The position numbers and the translations under genes are program-made. From the NCBI GenBank assembly GCA_014904985.1, contig MU128931.1, positions 231,027-295,026 of the forward strand: DNA of 64,000 nucleotides, read 5' to 3'. The notes under the pieces are model-generated. The model did no database searches. It was not told where the DNA came from and saw nothing but the letters and a program-made list of their open reading frames with translations. Of the stretch, positions 47,936 to 59,639 are shown piece after piece. This stretch comes from Hydnum rufescens UP504 (Eukaryota; Basidiomycota; Agaricomycetes; Cantharellales; Hydnaceae). Position 1 is the first letter of the stretch. Each line of letters starts with the position of its first letter.

Positions 47936-49593
47936 CCCATATGCATCGTGTTGGGGAGGCACCCCGCACCCGTTCGCCACTAGCCAACTACCTCATCAAC
48001 CAAGCGGAATCTGCTGAAGGAGGAGCCGGGCAGGCAAGGTCCCTCTGGAACACAGCGACTGACACACCCGCCTTGCCAGCCCCAGGAGTGTCAAGGGCCC
48101 ATGGGTACTATGCTAAGATGCTCTCTGCTCTCCCAACCAGGCCGCCAGCGACCCTCTTCCCTCATGAGCAGGCCACTGCTCCCGTACCCTTCGCATTCCC
48201 GCCAATGAAGGGGCTTCTCATCTCTCAAGCCTCGAACAGGAGCACCGCACTCTCGGGCCCCCTCTACGCCAGAATGTCTGAGCCGATCCCTACGGAGTCT
48301 AAAGGGAAAGGCCCGATGCCTCCCCCCTCACACCCTACCAGCTCTAAGGGCAGTGAGCCGGGACCGTCAAGGGGTGGTGGCGGTGGTGGTGATGGCGGCA
48401 GTAGCGGAAGTCCAGGACAAGGTGGCCCAGGCCCAGGATTCCCTCCCAGTGGAGGATCCCCTGGCCCTACTGGCCCCCCAGGACCGCCCGGCCCCCCTGG
48501 CCCCCCAGGACCTCCAGGGCCCCCAGGAGGCACAGCCAATGTCCTGCCCCAAGGAATCACCTGGGATCACTGCCTCAAGTGGACTGTGGTGCCCGAATGG
48601 GATGGTGACAAGGATACAGCCATCGATTGGCTCTACGAGTGCAACGACCTCGTAAATTTAGGCCCTGAACTAGAGCGTATGATGCCTACAATCACGTCCC
48701 TAAGGTTCAAAGGAGCTGTGGCGACAGCCTGGCGAGCGCACTTGACACCAGTCAAGCATACCATCCTTCAATCATGGGACAATTTACGTGAATGGGTGCT
48801 GCATCGCTACCTCGGCGAAGCCTGGTATACCTCTGAACGCCTCAAATACAATAGCAAAGTATTTCGAAGCACCAACCATCCTCAGGAGTTGCCTGCTGAG
48901 TACATTCAGCGACGTATCCTGTTATCACACATCTTCCTTCGGTTTACTGCGAACAGCCCAGAGGAGACAGCTTCAGTGATGGGGAACACTCCCACACCAT
49001 GGGACATCATCCTGCGGTGGAGCAAGAGGCCGCCAATCAAGTCAGTCCTCATGCTTGCCAAACAATTCGAGCCCACACTAGTGATGCAGTGGAAGTCCAC
49101 ACAGCATTATCAATGGCGAACGGAAGCAGGAAACTCGAGAAGGGCCAACTTTGTGGCCCAGGACGACGCTACAGGAGAGGCTGAAGACGATTCAACCTTT
49201 TCGGCTTTCGAAGACGATCCTGAGGGAGCCTTCCAGTACTCTAGTGAGGAAAAGGAAGGGAACAATACCTCGAACGCGTTTAGCATAGGGCGACGGCAAG
49301 GGGGGCGAACTGGCATTCCACGATCCCGCCCTCAACCCAACAGCAAAATAGCAGACAGTGTGGAAAAAACCTATCCGTACCCCCGCGACGACTCGGTAGT
49401 TAGCCACCACAAGCCTGGTCAGAAATGCTTTGCCTGTGGAAGTGACAAGCACTGGGTGAGGGACTGCAAACACCATGGGGCGTATTCTAGTCGTCTGGAA
49501 AGGAAGACTCTTAAGAAGGAGCATAGGCACTATGAATCCCCTAGCTACAAAGCAGCTTACGCTGCTATAATCGATGCTACGCCAAATTTTTAA
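47936..49593 (+). CDS. Element B gag, C-terminal part: collagen-like tract, capsid-like region, zinc knuckle
   Basis: In phase with the N-terminal gag part once the foldback is discounted. A Gly/Pro tract at about 48340-48535 ends in six consecutive GPP triplets. A capsid-like region follows (WDGDKDTAIDWLYECNDLV, LRFKGAVATAWRAHL, WDNLREWVLHRYLG). A single CCHC knuckle CFACGSDKHWVRDC lies near 49425-49470. The ORF ends TAA at 49591-49593, just after a slippery heptamer. Confidence 0.82.
49584..49590 (+). promoter_or_regulatory. Candidate -1 ribosomal frameshift site between gag and pol of element B
   Basis: The last gag codons are CCA AAT TTT TAA, giving A_AAT_TTT, a canonical X_XXY_YYZ heptamer directly before the stop. 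A shift of -1 enters the frame of the downstream protease ORF, which is open across this point (TTA ATT GAG GAG CTA ATG). I have not established a downstream pseudoknot. Reinitiation at the ATG at 49605 is an alternative. Confidence 0.6.
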
Positions 49594-49604
49594 TTGAGGA
49601 GCTA

Positions 49605-51106
49605 ATGAAGCCCGCTCCGCCGTCTAGCTCCCCTGTATTTAATTGGAAGCCCACGTATGTAGAGACGCGAAGCAACTTGTTGCATAATGTAAACATAGCG
49701 ACAAATAATATACTACTTCCCCCACCGGTGAGAACCCCCTTGGACCCCCGCAAAAAGCAGCCTGACAAGCCAGTAGCAAAGGAAGCGCACATGGCAATGC
49801 AGCAACTTCCAACCATCGCCATAAGACCAGCTACGCCCGAAAAGGGGCTCAGAGAACTGGCTGAAACGCTGGCTATCCTTCCAGTGAAGGTTATCCGCTG
49901 TGCAAAAGCCAGAACCACACCCCCTGGCAAATCTGCTCTGGGCATTACAGCTCTTAGCGTCTATGGAGGACGCTTAGGGACACCCTCGGCTCCAGAAGTA
50001 CAGTTACAACTGGACTCAGGCGCAGATATTACGTTGATCTCAGAAGAGTGCTACAAGGCCTTAGAACGGCGACCGAAGCTACAAAAAGGAATGAAGCTCA
50101 GCCTGTTCGAGCTCACGAACCAGGCAAAGATCCTAGGCTACATCAACCTCCCCATCTTCATGCCCATGGCTGACGGACGACTGCTGGAGTTTGTTGAGGA
50201 GGCCTACGTGATACCGAAAATGAATGTCCCAGTCCTACTAGGAGAGGACTTTCAGGTCAATTACGAAGTTTCCGTGCTCAGGACAGCCCAAGAGACACGC
50301 TTGTCGATTAACCAGCCACAGGAGGCATTCGATGTGCAAGCACACTCGACTCCCCCAGTGGTAAAGGACTTCGAAGTGCATCCCCATCACCCCCCGGGGA
50401 TCAAGGATCGATCCGCCTACCTCGCCGCCTCAAGAGACCCCATAGGTGTCCTGCCAAAATCCTCGGCACCGCGGCTGGTACAAGCCACCAAGGATGTGCG
50501 GATCCGCCCCTGTTGGGTCGCCAAAGTCCCTGTTCAGGGACTGACCACAGGACAAGACGAGTGGTTTATGGAAAGAGTCACCCTCCCCACTCGTAATGGA
50601 TGTTTCCTAGCTGCCCCTTCCACTTTGATCAAGTCCGGCGAGCTTATAATACCCGTAGCCAATACGTCGCCTACCTGGGAATGGATTCGAAAAGGCGACA
50701 CTCTGGGTGTCCTACACGATCCGGATAAGTATCTGGACTGTGCACATGGGGAGCTTCACCAGGAGCACTTGGAAGCATATGCTCGAGTGGTTCAGAAGCT
50801 AGCTAAAGGATTGCTGGGGGACCAAGATATGTCAGATCAGGCTCTCACACAGTCTAGAGCCTTGGAGATCCCTCCAGAACCAGACAGGCCAGATGAGCTA
50901 TGGGGTCCCAAAACATCCGAACCAGCTGATCCCACAACCTACAATTCGAAGAAGCTGGAAGAACTCATTGATATAGCCCCGGACGCCCCTCCTGAGATAA
51001 GGGCTCAGACCCTGGCACTGGTCCGAAAGCACATCCAAGCTTTCAGCTTTGATGATTGCTTAGGAACGTTAGAGACGATAGCCAAGATCCACACAAAGGA
51101 GGATAC
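49605..51106 (+). CDS. Element B pol, protease and RT-linker part
   Basis: Aspartic protease active site VQLQLDSGADITLISEE at about 50010-50050, with flap/second-lobe motifs ILGYINLPIFMPMADGR and VPVLLGEDFQVNYEV. Beyond it comes a long linker (KVPVQGLTTGQDEW, LTLVRKHIQAFSF-type), ending at KIHTKED where element C is inserted. The codon phase resumes exactly at 56476 as DTHPVSM when C and its GATAC duplication are discounted. Confidence 0.85.
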
Positions 51107-51658
51107 TGTCAGAGTTCGTCCGTTTCCCGGTTAATTCCGGATTTGTTTCTGGATCTGTTCCGTTTGTTTCCAGTTTGTCCCCGCCTCCGTTTCATTTCCC
51201 CTTCATTTCCTCGTTTCCTTTACTTCCGGTTCTCACACACTTACCCCTGGCCCTGTCCCTGTCCCTGTCCCCTCCACTTTCCCATCCCCTGCCCGCTCCC
51301 CCTCTTGTGCCTGCCCCCCTGTAACCACCTCTCATTAAGCGATCAATCCCTCGTAGTATAGGAACTATGTATAAGTAGTCCGGGGCGAAATCCAGAGATT
51401 CAGCTTTGGTCTCTCAGGATTTCCGCTTCCACTCCGGACTACAGTCCGAGTACTTTCCAGTTGACTCCGTGAGCTTAAGGACCGCTGTGCTCGTTTCCGC
51501 CTAGTCCCTTCCGGGCTGCTGGATTGCCTCTCCGTCTCAATCTCGTTATCTCATTCTTGCCTGGATTCTCCCGGACTTACCCAGACTTACACCGGACTTA
51601 GTTGGAGTTATCTGTGTTTATATTTGTCTGGTGCTCTCGTCACAGTGTGGCCCTGGCA
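51107..51658 (+). repeat. 5' LTR of element C
   Basis: 552 bp, starts TGTCAGAGTT and ends CCCTGGCA (the 3' LTR ends CCCTGACA). Small indels separate it from the 536-bp 3' LTR, including one GTCCCT unit and a short TTTCCAG-containing stretch. Confidence 0.9.
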
Positions 51659-51737
51659 GAAGACCAAAGCTCTTTCACGAGCCCACCATCCGGATTGCTT
51701 AGTATTGCCGATTTCCCTCCTACCCCTCATTCCGAAA

Positions 51738-52831
51738 TGTCCAACAGTGCTCCAGTAGCCATTACCGCTGACCACCTCCAACACCTCCTCACTCAACTCC
51801 AACAACAGAATGCCGCCCTTCGAGAAGAACTGGATGACATGCGAAACCAAGGGACACACGTCGCAGGCTTTGTGTCTGCCGCAGTTCAGCAGACCCTCCA
51901 GCAACAACCCCCGCCTACCCAATCCACTTGTGAGGCCAAGGGGGCAGACCCCGAACCGTTCTCGGGCGACCGGAAGAAGATGGAAGGTTTCCTGCGCTCC
52001 GTCCGGCTGAATATTGCTCTCCAGCCCAGAGTCTACCCCACGGAGCTGCACAAAATCCTATACACCCTCTCCTGGATGAAGGACGGAACCGCCGGAGCAT
52101 GGGCGGAATGTCTTTCCACCTCTTTCCTGGACCCCGAGACTCATAACCCATATGAGACCTTCGAGGAGTTCTTGGTTGCCTTCAAGAGTGCCTTCGGGGA
52201 GCCAGATCGGGAGTTCACTGCCCGGTCCCAACTTCGGAACCTGAAGCAGGGAAAGATGTCTGCCGAGGAGTACACTGTGCACTTCGATGCCTTGGCAGGT
52301 CGAACCGGCTTCGGAGAGGAGGCCCTTATCGATGCATACCAATGAGGACTCAACAAACGATTGCTGGAGAAAATGCACCTCAGCGACCTACCAGGGACCC
52401 TCGGAGGATGGCAGGACACGGCACGTCGGCTGGACAACTTATACCTCTGGTTCCGACAGGCCACGGTGAGCACGAACCCCTATGCACCGAGGAACCCTCC
52501 AACACCCATGGAGAAGCCCCGGACAACACCCCCTGCCCCCAGGCCAACCCCAGTGCCTCCTGTGGCAACACATTCCTCATCAACTTCATTTGCCCCCATG
52601 GACGTAGACTCCACACGGAAGCAAGAGGCACGACGTTGTTACAACTGCCAGAAGCTGGGACACATCTCTCATGACTGCCCGCACCCATGAAAGCCACGAC
52701 AGTTCATCTGGGCAACGGAAGACATCAGAGCAATTGTCCGTGAGGAACTACGGAAGCTGTTCCCACCCGCAAAGGACACACCGGAACCCTCAGGATCCAC
52801 TCCGCAGGGTTTTCCCAATGGTCAGCAGTGA
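51738..52831 (+). pseudogene. Element C gag with premature TGA codons
   Basis: Start MSNSAPVAITADHLQHLL, a coiled coil (LLTQLQQQNAALREELDD), then a capsid region (DPEPFSGDRKKMEGFLRSVR, YPTELHKILYTLSWMKDGTA, AWAECLSTSFLDPETHNPYE, RSQLRNLKQGKMSAEEYTVH). The CCHC knuckle CYNCQKLGHISHDC lies near 52637-52680. TGA at 52343-52345 (between YQ and GLN) and at 52688-52690 interrupt one continuous frame. Both fit CGA-to-TGA changes. The TGA at 52829 may be the genuine stop. Confidence 0.82.
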
Positions 52832-53382
52832 AGGATGCGTCCTGCTTGACCAACAGATTCACCCCCCTCCAAAACTGTACATACGGAATCGGAAATGACA
52901 TGTTTTTCTCCAATGATGAGAGTGATGATTCTGAAAACGTATCCACCTATACCAACCCTGTTTATAGCCCTCCACCCTCGATCTGCCTCCTTTCCGAAGA
53001 CCCTAGACGAGCCATGGAAGTCAAGGTGAAAATCCAATCACCCTGGACTGGAGCCATCTGTGCTGGAACTGCTCTACTGGATTCCGGAGCAACCGGGATG
53101 TTCATGGACCCGGCCTTTGCAAAGGAGAACGGATTAGACGTACGGTCGCTTGCCCGCCCCATCCCAGTCTATAACGTCGATGGAACACTCAATGAGATGG
53201 GATCTGTCTGTGAAGAAGTAGAAGTCATCCTCCGGATTGACGACCACTCCGAACGGGTGGTGTTCTCCGTGATCGGACTGGGTAAAACCAAATTGATCAT
53301 AGGGCACACCTGGCTCCACCACCAACTCCCCGGAGGTCGTCACAGTCGAAGGGCCCAGCCGGAGCCTGATGGCACGGATTAA
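52832..53382 (+). CDS. Element C protease region
   Basis: Aspartic protease motif TALLDSGATGMFMDPAFAK, followed by ARPIPVYNVDGTLNEMGSV, VILRIDDHSERVVFSVIGLG and KTKLIIGHTWLHHQLPG. The frame ends shortly after, where RT should begin, so the rest of pol up to the integrase is missing. Confidence 0.82.
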
Positions 53383-54904
53383 AAGGGCAACAGAGATCGA
53401 CGATAAAGTGGTCCAGATTGTTAAGGAGCTGAATGGGGATGGACCGAAGACACACCTCAAGGATTGGGAACTCCATGGCTCCACGGTTCTCTACCGAGGC
53501 CGCGTATATGTCCCGTTGGACCCCAAACTCCATCATGACCTCGTGCATGAGCACCATGATACTCCGACCACGGGTCATCCCAGACAGTGGAAGATGTACG
53601 AGCTGGTATCCCGCCACTACTGGTGGCCGGGGATGTCTCGATACATTGCAACCTATGTCTCTACCTGTGACACTTGCAACCGGATGAAAACCTTCCCTTC
53701 CACGCCGTCCGGAACACTCCACCCCAACCCTGTGCTGGACTGTTGATGGCAGGTCATATCCGTGGACATGATCACGGAACTCCCAGAATCACATGGATTT
53801 GACAGCATGATGATCGTCATCAACCGATTATCCAAACGAATCCATGCAATGCCCACAACCACCACAGTCGATTCTGCCGGGGTCGCCTGTCTGTTCCGAG
53901 ACAACATGTGGAGACATCATGGCCTTCTGGAAACCATTATCAGCGACTGAGGCTCCACCTTCACTTCCAAGTTCATGAAGGAGCTGAACTCACTCCTTGG
54001 CGTTAAAACAAATTTCTCGACAGCATTCCACCCCCAGACGGATGGACAGACGGAGCGTGTCAATCAGGAAATTGAGCAATACCTCCGGATCTTTGTTAAC
54101 CACCAGCAGAACGACTGGGCGGAATGGCTCCCTATTGCGGAATTCGCATATAACAACCGTATGCACTCCTCTACACGCCAGACCCCGTTCCGACTGGACT
54201 CCGGACAGGACCCCTGCCTTGGCACTGAACCAGTCTGTGCCAGGACGGTTGAAGCCACCTCGGACTTCATCACTCGGATGCGGAAGGCTACGGACGAAGC
54301 CCAGGCCACCTTACGGAGGGCTGCAGAAGACATGGCACGCTTCTATGATGCCCACTGCACGGATGCTCCAGAATACACAATTGGCGACCAAGTTTGGCTA
54401 GATGCACGTGACATCTCCACCGACCGCCCCACTAAAAAACTCTCCGACAAATGGCTTGGACCCTATAAGGTTGATAAAGTCATCTCCCGCTCTGCCATCT
54501 GTCTCAAACTCCCTGCCTCCATGCGTATCCACCCAGTGTTCCATGTATCCAAACTCCGCCCCTTCCGACTGGACCCGATTGCAGAACGCACAGCTCACCC
54601 CCCACCACCCCCAATCTTACGAGGAGGTGAAGAGGAGTACGAAGTCGAGCGAATCGAGAATTCCAGGTATTTCCGCCAGAAACTCCAGTACCTAGTGAAG
54701 TGGAAGGGGTACCCGGCTTCCGACAATGAATGGGTCCCCAAAGCCAACCTGGACAACACCCTGGAGGCCATTCAGGAATTCCACCAGACTCATCCGGAGG
54801 CCCCGAGACGCATTAATGCCGTGGAGTTTGCATCCATACTGTTCCGGACCACCCAGTTCCTTACGGAGTCTCCGACGGACCTCCCGGACTGGTCAACGCA
54901 CTGA
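53369..54904 (+). pseudogene. Element C integrase with chromodomain, two TGA stops
   Basis: An HHCC zinc region (HHDLVHEHHDTPTTGHP, ATYVSTCDTCNRMK), the catalytic core ([45 protein letters not shown]) and a C-terminal chromodomain (YLVKWKGYPASDNEWVPKA) all lie in one frame. That frame is broken by TGA at 53744-53746 and 53948-53950. At the second site element A keeps CGA (ISDRGSTF). The D,D,E residues of the core are otherwise in place. Confidence 0.85.
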
Positions 54905-54984
54905 CAGGTTCAAGGAACAACATATTTACAAGGAGGAAAGAAAAAGGAAAAAAGGAGGAGTGGAAGACAGAACAACAGCTCAGA

Positions 54985-55855
54985 CTACTCATTGTCCTTG
55001 TCATCATCATCCTCATCGTCCATGTCATCGTCCTCGCCATCAACATCGTCGTTACCACCCTCGCTATCCGTTATATTGATGGGCTCCTCAGTACGCTGAC
55101 GCTTGATCCCGCGTCCGGACGACGGACCCCCACCGGAGGCCGGCTCGACCGTTCCAGACCTGATCCCCATCCACTCCGGACTTGGGACCGGAGGGTGAGA
55201 AACCACCTGGTGAGGGACCAGGTGCCAGGCGATGGCCTGGAGAGAGTCTCGCATCTCCCCCACCGAGAACGCCATCTCCTCTGTGGCCCGGGCCTGCTTC
55301 TCCAACGCCTCGGCCGACCATTTGTGCACAAGCGCGCTTTGCTCCATGGCTACCGCAAGTCGGAGCTGGATGTCCGCTGCAGGAGCACGAGCACGGCCCC
55401 GACCCGTTGATGGCTCAGCTCCAGACACCCCTTCGTTGCCCAGCGTGCATCGAACCTTCGCCATGAAGCACGGCCAGCACGCCCGCGTTCCCGGCTTGTC
55501 CTGGGGGACACAAGGGATCCGGTGCTGAATACAGCGAACGCACACGGTAGACCTGGAAGACATTATTACCAAGTAAGCGGAACTTCACCAAGACACGGAC
55601 TCACAGCTGGTTCACAGAGTCCTCCCGGACCCTCCTGGCAGTAGCCTCCGCAGTAGCCTTCGCCTCCGCGGCAGCCTTGGCCTCTGCAGCTGCCTTACGA
55701 CGCGCCGCCTCAGCCACCTTCCACTTCGCCTCCTCCTTCTTCCGCTCCTCCTCCGCGAGCCTGGCCTCCTCCTCCTGTGCCTCCCTCAACGCCTGCGCAG
55801 CCTCTTCATGGCGGAGATGAGCTTCTTCAAACAGAGAACGATTATTGCCTGACAT
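54985..55855 (-). CDS. Antisense spliced Zn2Cys6-like gene of element C, intact
   Basis: Runs against the element's pol from ATG 55855, 85 bp from the 3' LTR. Exon 1 is MSGNNRSLFEEAHLRHEEAA plus a coiled coil of about 60 residues (LREAQEEEARLAEEERKKEE). The intron (donor GTGAGT near 55617, acceptor TTCCAG near 55565) restores phase to STVCVRCIQHRIPCVPQDKP. The cysteines are spaced CX2CX6CX10CX2CX6C, the fungal Zn(II)2Cys6 DNA-binding pattern. A second helical segment (ALVHKWSAEALEKQARATEE), a PSPEWMG motif, a basic patch GRGIKRQRTEE and an acidic tail (DDDMDDEDDDDKDNE) complete about 270 residues. Zinc cluster, NLS-like patch and acid tail together suggest a nuclear regulator. No known family beyond the cluster is recognised. 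Confidence 0.78.
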
Positions 55856-55939
55856 ATTACGTGGCACAAGAACTCCGGATGTTTCCGTGGATCGATCCTT
55901 CCCGCCCGCTCGGGACGATCGGGCTCAAGAGGGGGGTAA

Positions 55940-56475
55940 TGTCAGAGTTCGTCCGTTTCCTGGTTAATTCCGGATTTGTTTCCGGATCTGTTCCGGTTTG
56001 TCCCCGCCTCTGTTTCATTTCCCCTTCATTTCCTTGTTTCCTTTACTTCCGGTTCTCACACACTTACCCCTGGCCCTGTCCCTGTCCCCTCCACTTTCCT
56101 GTCCCCTGCCCGCTCCCCCTCTTGTGCCTGCCCCCCTGTAACCACCTCTCATTAAGCGATCAATCCCTCGTAGTATAGGAACTATGTATAAGTAGTCCGG
56201 GGCGAAATCCAGAGATTCAGCTTTGGTCTCTCAGGATTTCCGCTTCCACTCCGGACTACAGTCCGAGTACTTTCCAGTTGACTCCGTGAGCTTAAGGACC
56301 GCTGTGCTCGTTTCCGCCTAGTCCCTTCCGGGCTGCTGGATTGCCTCTCCATCTCAATCTCATTATCTCGTTCTTGCCCGGATTCTCCTGGACTTACCCA
56401 GACTTACACCGGACTTAGTCGGAGTTATCTGTGTTTATATTTGTCTGGTGCTCTCGTCGCAGCGTGGCCCTGACA
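55940..56475 (+). repeat. 3' LTR of element C
   Basis: 536 bp, TGTCAG...CTGACA. It is preceded by a purine-rich tract. A promoter for the antisense zinc-cluster gene, if there is one, would lie in this LTR or the 84 bp between it and ATG 55855. Confidence 0.9.
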
Positions 56476-57965
56476 GATACCCACCCGGTCTCGATGCCTA
56501 TGTATGGAGCTTCACCAGCGAAAAGGCAAGTTATTGACGAGCAAATGGACAAGTGGATTCGCCAAGAGGTCATAGAACCGTCAAAGAGCCCCTGGGCAGC
56601 CCCGGTAGTCATCGCATACCGGAATGGGAAGCCTAGATTCTGTGTTGACTACAGGAAGTTGAACGCCATGACTATTCCTGATGAATTCCCAATCCCTAGG
56701 CAATCGGAGATCCTACAGGCCCTCTCAGGATCACAAGTTCTCTCAGCGCTAGATGCATTGGCCGGCTTCCACCAGATGGCAATGAGGGACGAGGACAAGG
56801 AGAAGATGGCTTTCAGGTCATACCGGGAATTATGGCAGTTCAGGCGGATGCCCTTCGGCCTGCGTAATGGCCCATCCATCTTCCAACGGATGATGCAGGC
56901 GATCCTCACCCCCTTCTTATGGATATTCTCACTGGTGTATATAGACGACATCGTTGTATACTCAAAATCTTATGAAGAGCACCTGCACCACCTGGACAAA
57001 GTGCTGCAAGCATGTGCAGAGGCGAGATTGACACTTGCACCCAAGAAGTGCCACTTCATGTACACTTCAATCCTACTATTAGGTCAGAAGGTCTCCCAGC
57101 TTGGACTATTGACCCACAAGGAAAAGATAAAGGCAGTAACAAACTTAGCTCACCCCCATAACAGGTCGTCACTGCAGACATTCTTAGGAATGGCAGTGTA
57201 CTTCTCTCATTTCATACCTCATTATTCAGAACGAGCTGCACCATTGTTTGAGCTGTTACAAAAGAACGTAAGCTGGCTCTGGGGGGCTGAACAGGAACAG
57301 GCCTTTGAGGACGTTAAGGAGGGCCTGGTCTCGACCCCGGTACTAGGACACCCTATGGCAGGGAAACCATACCGAATCTATTCGGATGCCTTGGACGTAG
57401 CTATAGGATCTAGCCTACAGCAAATTCAACCTATAGCAGTATGGGATCTGAAGGGTACCAAGACCTATGAACGAATCTTACGTGCCCACGCTGAGGGTGA
57501 ACCAGTACCAAGACTGGCCCGTCAGATCGCACAAAATACAGATGATGCACCTGAACCAGAGGCTTGGGCCCAAGATGTAGAAGAAACGATAGTCCATGTA
57601 GAGAGGGTCATAGCCTACTGGAGTCGATCACTAAAGACAGCCGAGCGGAACTATTCAGCAACAGAACGAGAAGCCCTGGGAGTGAAGGAAGCGCTAGTGC
57701 GCTTCCAGCCCTTCATTGAGGGTGAAAAGAACATTGTGATCACTGATCATGCTGCACTGCAATGGGCTAGGACTTATGAGAATGCCAACTGGCATCTAGC
57801 GGCGTGGGGGGCTGTATTCACAGCATATCCAGGCCTGGACATAGTGCATAGAGCAGGGATTGTACATTCCAACGTCGACCCCCTCTCAAGACTGAGACAG
57901 ATTCCGCCGCATCAATTGCCGGTGGAAGACAGCTCTCCCCCCTCCCAAGTCAGCTTCCTGAGCAG
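56476..57965 (+). CDS. Element B reverse transcriptase and RNase H
   Basis: Continues pol in phase after element C. RT motifs are KSPWAAPVVIAYRNGKPRFC, VDYRKLNAMTIPDEFPIPR, LSALDALAGFHQMAMRDEDK, RRMPFGLRNGPSIFQRMM and the catalytic VYIDDIVVYSKS. The connection and RNase H parts are FLGMAVYFSHFIPHYSERAA, KPYRIYSDALDVAIGSSLQQ, NYSATEREALGVKEALVRF and IVITDHAALQW. The frame then ends at a TGA at 57967. A one-base slip in the C-rich run at about 57935-57946 separates it from the integrase frame. Confidence 0.9.
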
Positions 57966-59639
57966 ATGATATATTCCTGGGAGGACGCGGTCGACAGACA
58001 ACCAGCAGCACAAGCGGCCTTTTTGACGACTAGATCCCAAAAGCAGAAACAGATAGCTACGAAGGAATCGTCATCTCCACCAGATGAAATGGAGGAAGCA
58101 GCGTGATGACGACACAGGACGGGGAACCCACCGGCACGAGAATGGCTTCCCTGAACACTGAACATAGCTGCCCATCCCTCATGAATAGAATCCTTTGTCA
58201 AAGGGTACCAAGAGGACCTGAGCTTTAAGAGGCATTGGGAGGAAGCAATGGTTGACGAGGTCGAGCTCTCTGTGGCTCAGAGATTTTACCGATCGGATGA
58301 AGGCCTTCTTCTCTTCCGTGATGCTGACTGGGTAGCCCGACTGTGTGTACCCAAATCAGAGACATGAAGAATCCTACAGGAAAATCATGAGCTACCTGGG
58401 GAATCAGCACATGCAGGCTCCTCCAGGCTGTTTCTCAGGTTGGCCGCGAGCTTCTACTGGCCAAGAATGTGGACAGACGTTGTAGAATTTACAAGGACAT
58501 GCGACGTCTGCCAGAAAATCAAGACAGACAAGCAAGGTCCCATAGGGAAGTTATGTCCCCACGCGATCCCTCTGCTCCCATTTGAAGTGGTGACTCTGGA
58601 CCTCATCACAGGCCTCCCGAAGTCGAGAGGGCATGACGCAGTGTTGGTAGTCGTGGACAAGCTCACAAAGTTCGTCCAATACATCCCCACCACCTCGAAT
58701 TTGAAGCAGGAGGGCTTCGCCAGCCTGTTTGTGGAACATGTTGTGCTCAAATATGGCATTCCTCACCAGATTATTGCAGACAGAGATGCCAGATGGGCCA
58801 AATCCTTCTGGGCATCAGTAGCAAAGCACCTGAATCTGGACCTGCTGCTCTCCACGTCCCACCACCCTCAAACAGATGGCCAGACAGAAAAGGCGAACGA
58901 CACCCTGGAGGTTGCATTACGAGCGTATACAGCTGGAGATCGCAGTTCTTGGGCCCAGTGGCTAGGGACACTCACGATGGCCCATAATTCTACCCCGCAT
59001 TCTTCTACAGGCTATTCGCCATTTTTCCTGTTGCACGGATACTCCCCCCGCACAAGTGCTAATGTAATAGATCCCACCAGCCAAGGCCTTGAATGCTTCG
59101 AACTCAATAGTGCGACGGCCATGACATTCATCAGTGAACTAGAAGTACACCGGTCACGAGCGAGAGATGCTCTAGCCCGCGCTCAAGCTAGGCAGGCCAA
59201 AGCTTACAATTTGGGAAGGCGTGATGAAGAGTTCCAGGAAGGAGATGAGGTTCTAGTGAACCCTCACTCCCTAGAGCTCGTCGATGTACAAGGGATGGGG
59301 AGGAAGCTAGTCCAGCGGCGCATAGGGCCCTTCCAGATCTCAGAAAAGCTCAACCCTGTAGTCTACCGCTTACACATACCACCCGAGTACAAAATGCACC
59401 CCATTGTGAACATCCACCATTTGACTAAGTACCACCGGGATGAGCGAAGTGGAGGAAGAGCAGAGCTCCCAGAATTAAGGGAGCTGTCAACGGAAGAAGA
59501 ATATGAGGTCAAAAAGTTAGTAGGCCACAGATACAACCCATTAAGGAAACGAAGAGAGTACCTAGTACGGTGGAAAGGGTATGGGCCAGAGCATGACACG
59601 TTCGAAACCGGAATCAGCGTTGCGGAATGCCTTCTCTGA
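57966..59639 (+). pseudogene. Element B integrase with five TGA stops
   Basis: One frame runs from MIYSWEDAVDRQPAAQAAF through a linker to the HHCC region (ENHELPGESAHAG, CDVCQKIKTDK). The core follows (VTLDLITGLPKSRGHDAVLV, IADRDARWAKSFW, HHPQTDGQTEKANDTLEVA). The C-terminus is chromodomain-like (RREYLVRWKGYGPEHDTFE). TGA codons at 58104, 58107, 58152, 58182 and 58365 interrupt the linker and the zinc region. From 58440 to 59639 it is open. All the stops fit CGA-to-TGA. Confidence 0.85.

Larger units (their letters stand above)
51107..56475 (+). mobile_element. Element C: RT-less chromodomain Ty3/gypsy copy inside element B
   Basis: 5369 bp with TGTCAG...CTGACA-type LTRs and a perfect 5-bp duplication GATAC (51102-51106 and 56476-56480). 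Internal order is gag with CCHC knuckle, protease, integrase with HHCC and chromodomain, a spliced antisense Zn2Cys6-like gene, a purine tract AAGAGGGGGGTAA, then the 3' LTR. There is no reverse transcriptase or RNase H. Protease joins integrase within about 40 bp near 53340. It belongs to the same family as element A. Confidence 0.92.
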
